Of a stretch of 64,000 bases of DNA, positions 59,771 through 64,000 are shown piece by piece (position 1 is the first letter of the stretch; every line of letters begins with the position of its first letter). The stretch spans positions 6,014,001 through 6,078,000 of the forward strand of contig NZ_CP051006.1 of NCBI RefSeq assembly GCF_014673495.1, given 5' to 3'. This DNA is from Streptomyces griseofuscus (GTDB taxonomy: Bacteria; Actinomycetota; Actinomycetes; Streptomycetales; Streptomycetaceae). The notes beneath the pieces are model-generated. The model searched no databases. It was not told the origin of the DNA and saw only the letters and a program-made list of their open reading frames with translations. The position numbers and the translations under genes were made by a program.

Positions 59771-64000
<4,230 letters not shown>

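Overview
The window is a high-GC actinobacterial chromosome segment, almost certainly Streptomyces. Most third codon positions are G or C, and the gene set (BTAD/AfsR-like regulator, DUF397/HTH/anti-sigma-like cluster, GlnA2-GlnE nitrogen genes, MalR-MalEFG-AglA maltose operon) is typical of the genus. Gene order from panB through glnA2, glnE, malR and the pullulanase matches what I recall of the S. coelicolor core chromosome. This was not searched.

Left flank (1-26.2 kb): the 3' part of a TPR-type regulator; a DrrAB-like ABC exporter; an LCM-type methyltransferase; panB; a 14-TM MFS exporter followed by its probable TetR repressor, with a perfect operator palindrome; an EEP-family membrane protein; a second MFS transporter; a small secreted protein; an AraC regulator; an HTH/DUF397/ATPase cluster; an EamA exporter divergent from a LysR regulator; cutA; an epoxide hydrolase; a secreted S53 peptidase; a DUF3105/DUF305 pair; nsrR convergent with the flavohemoglobin gene hmp, both with a shared operator-like box; and glnA2.

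Integrated element (26.1-45.1 kb): an actinomycete integrative and conjugative element (AICE) of about 19 kb sits in the 3' end of glnA2. The last 27 codons of glnA2 are present twice, at 26084-26171 and 45053-45140. A 29-bp identical core lies inside this repeat, and every mismatch around it is synonymous, so insertion keeps GlnA2 intact. Modules in order are: integrase and excisionase; an iteron-like cluster; a replication operon (prim-pol plus ATPase) headed by two small C5-cytosine methyltransferase genes; a divergent HNH endonuclease; a transfer operon (FtsK-like TraB with a candidate clt repeat cluster at its 3' end, Spd-like membrane and coiled-coil proteins, a RRQRL-type zinc protein); a KilB-like gene; a regulatory/immunity cassette (HTH-PLD-like, Nudix, HD, tandem-wHTH GntR); and a lower-GC ApeA-type HEPN defence gene next to attR.

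Right flank (45.1-64 kb): a membrane-anchored receiver-like protein, a DUF72 protein, a 66-bp tandem repeat tract (9 units), glnE, a PAP2 enzyme, then malR divergent from malEFG-aglA, a secreted alpha-amylase and a very large secreted amylase/pullulanase cut by the window end. MalR-type CTTGCAG-like repeats precede malE, the amylase gene and the pullulanase gene. This suggests one regulon running from extracellular starch breakdown through uptake to intracellular hydrolysis.

The most interesting features are the protein-coding att site, the two repeat clusters that look like the element's origin and TraB-binding locus, and the defence cargo (MTase pair with HNH nuclease, and ApeA). All functional calls are from sequence reading only.
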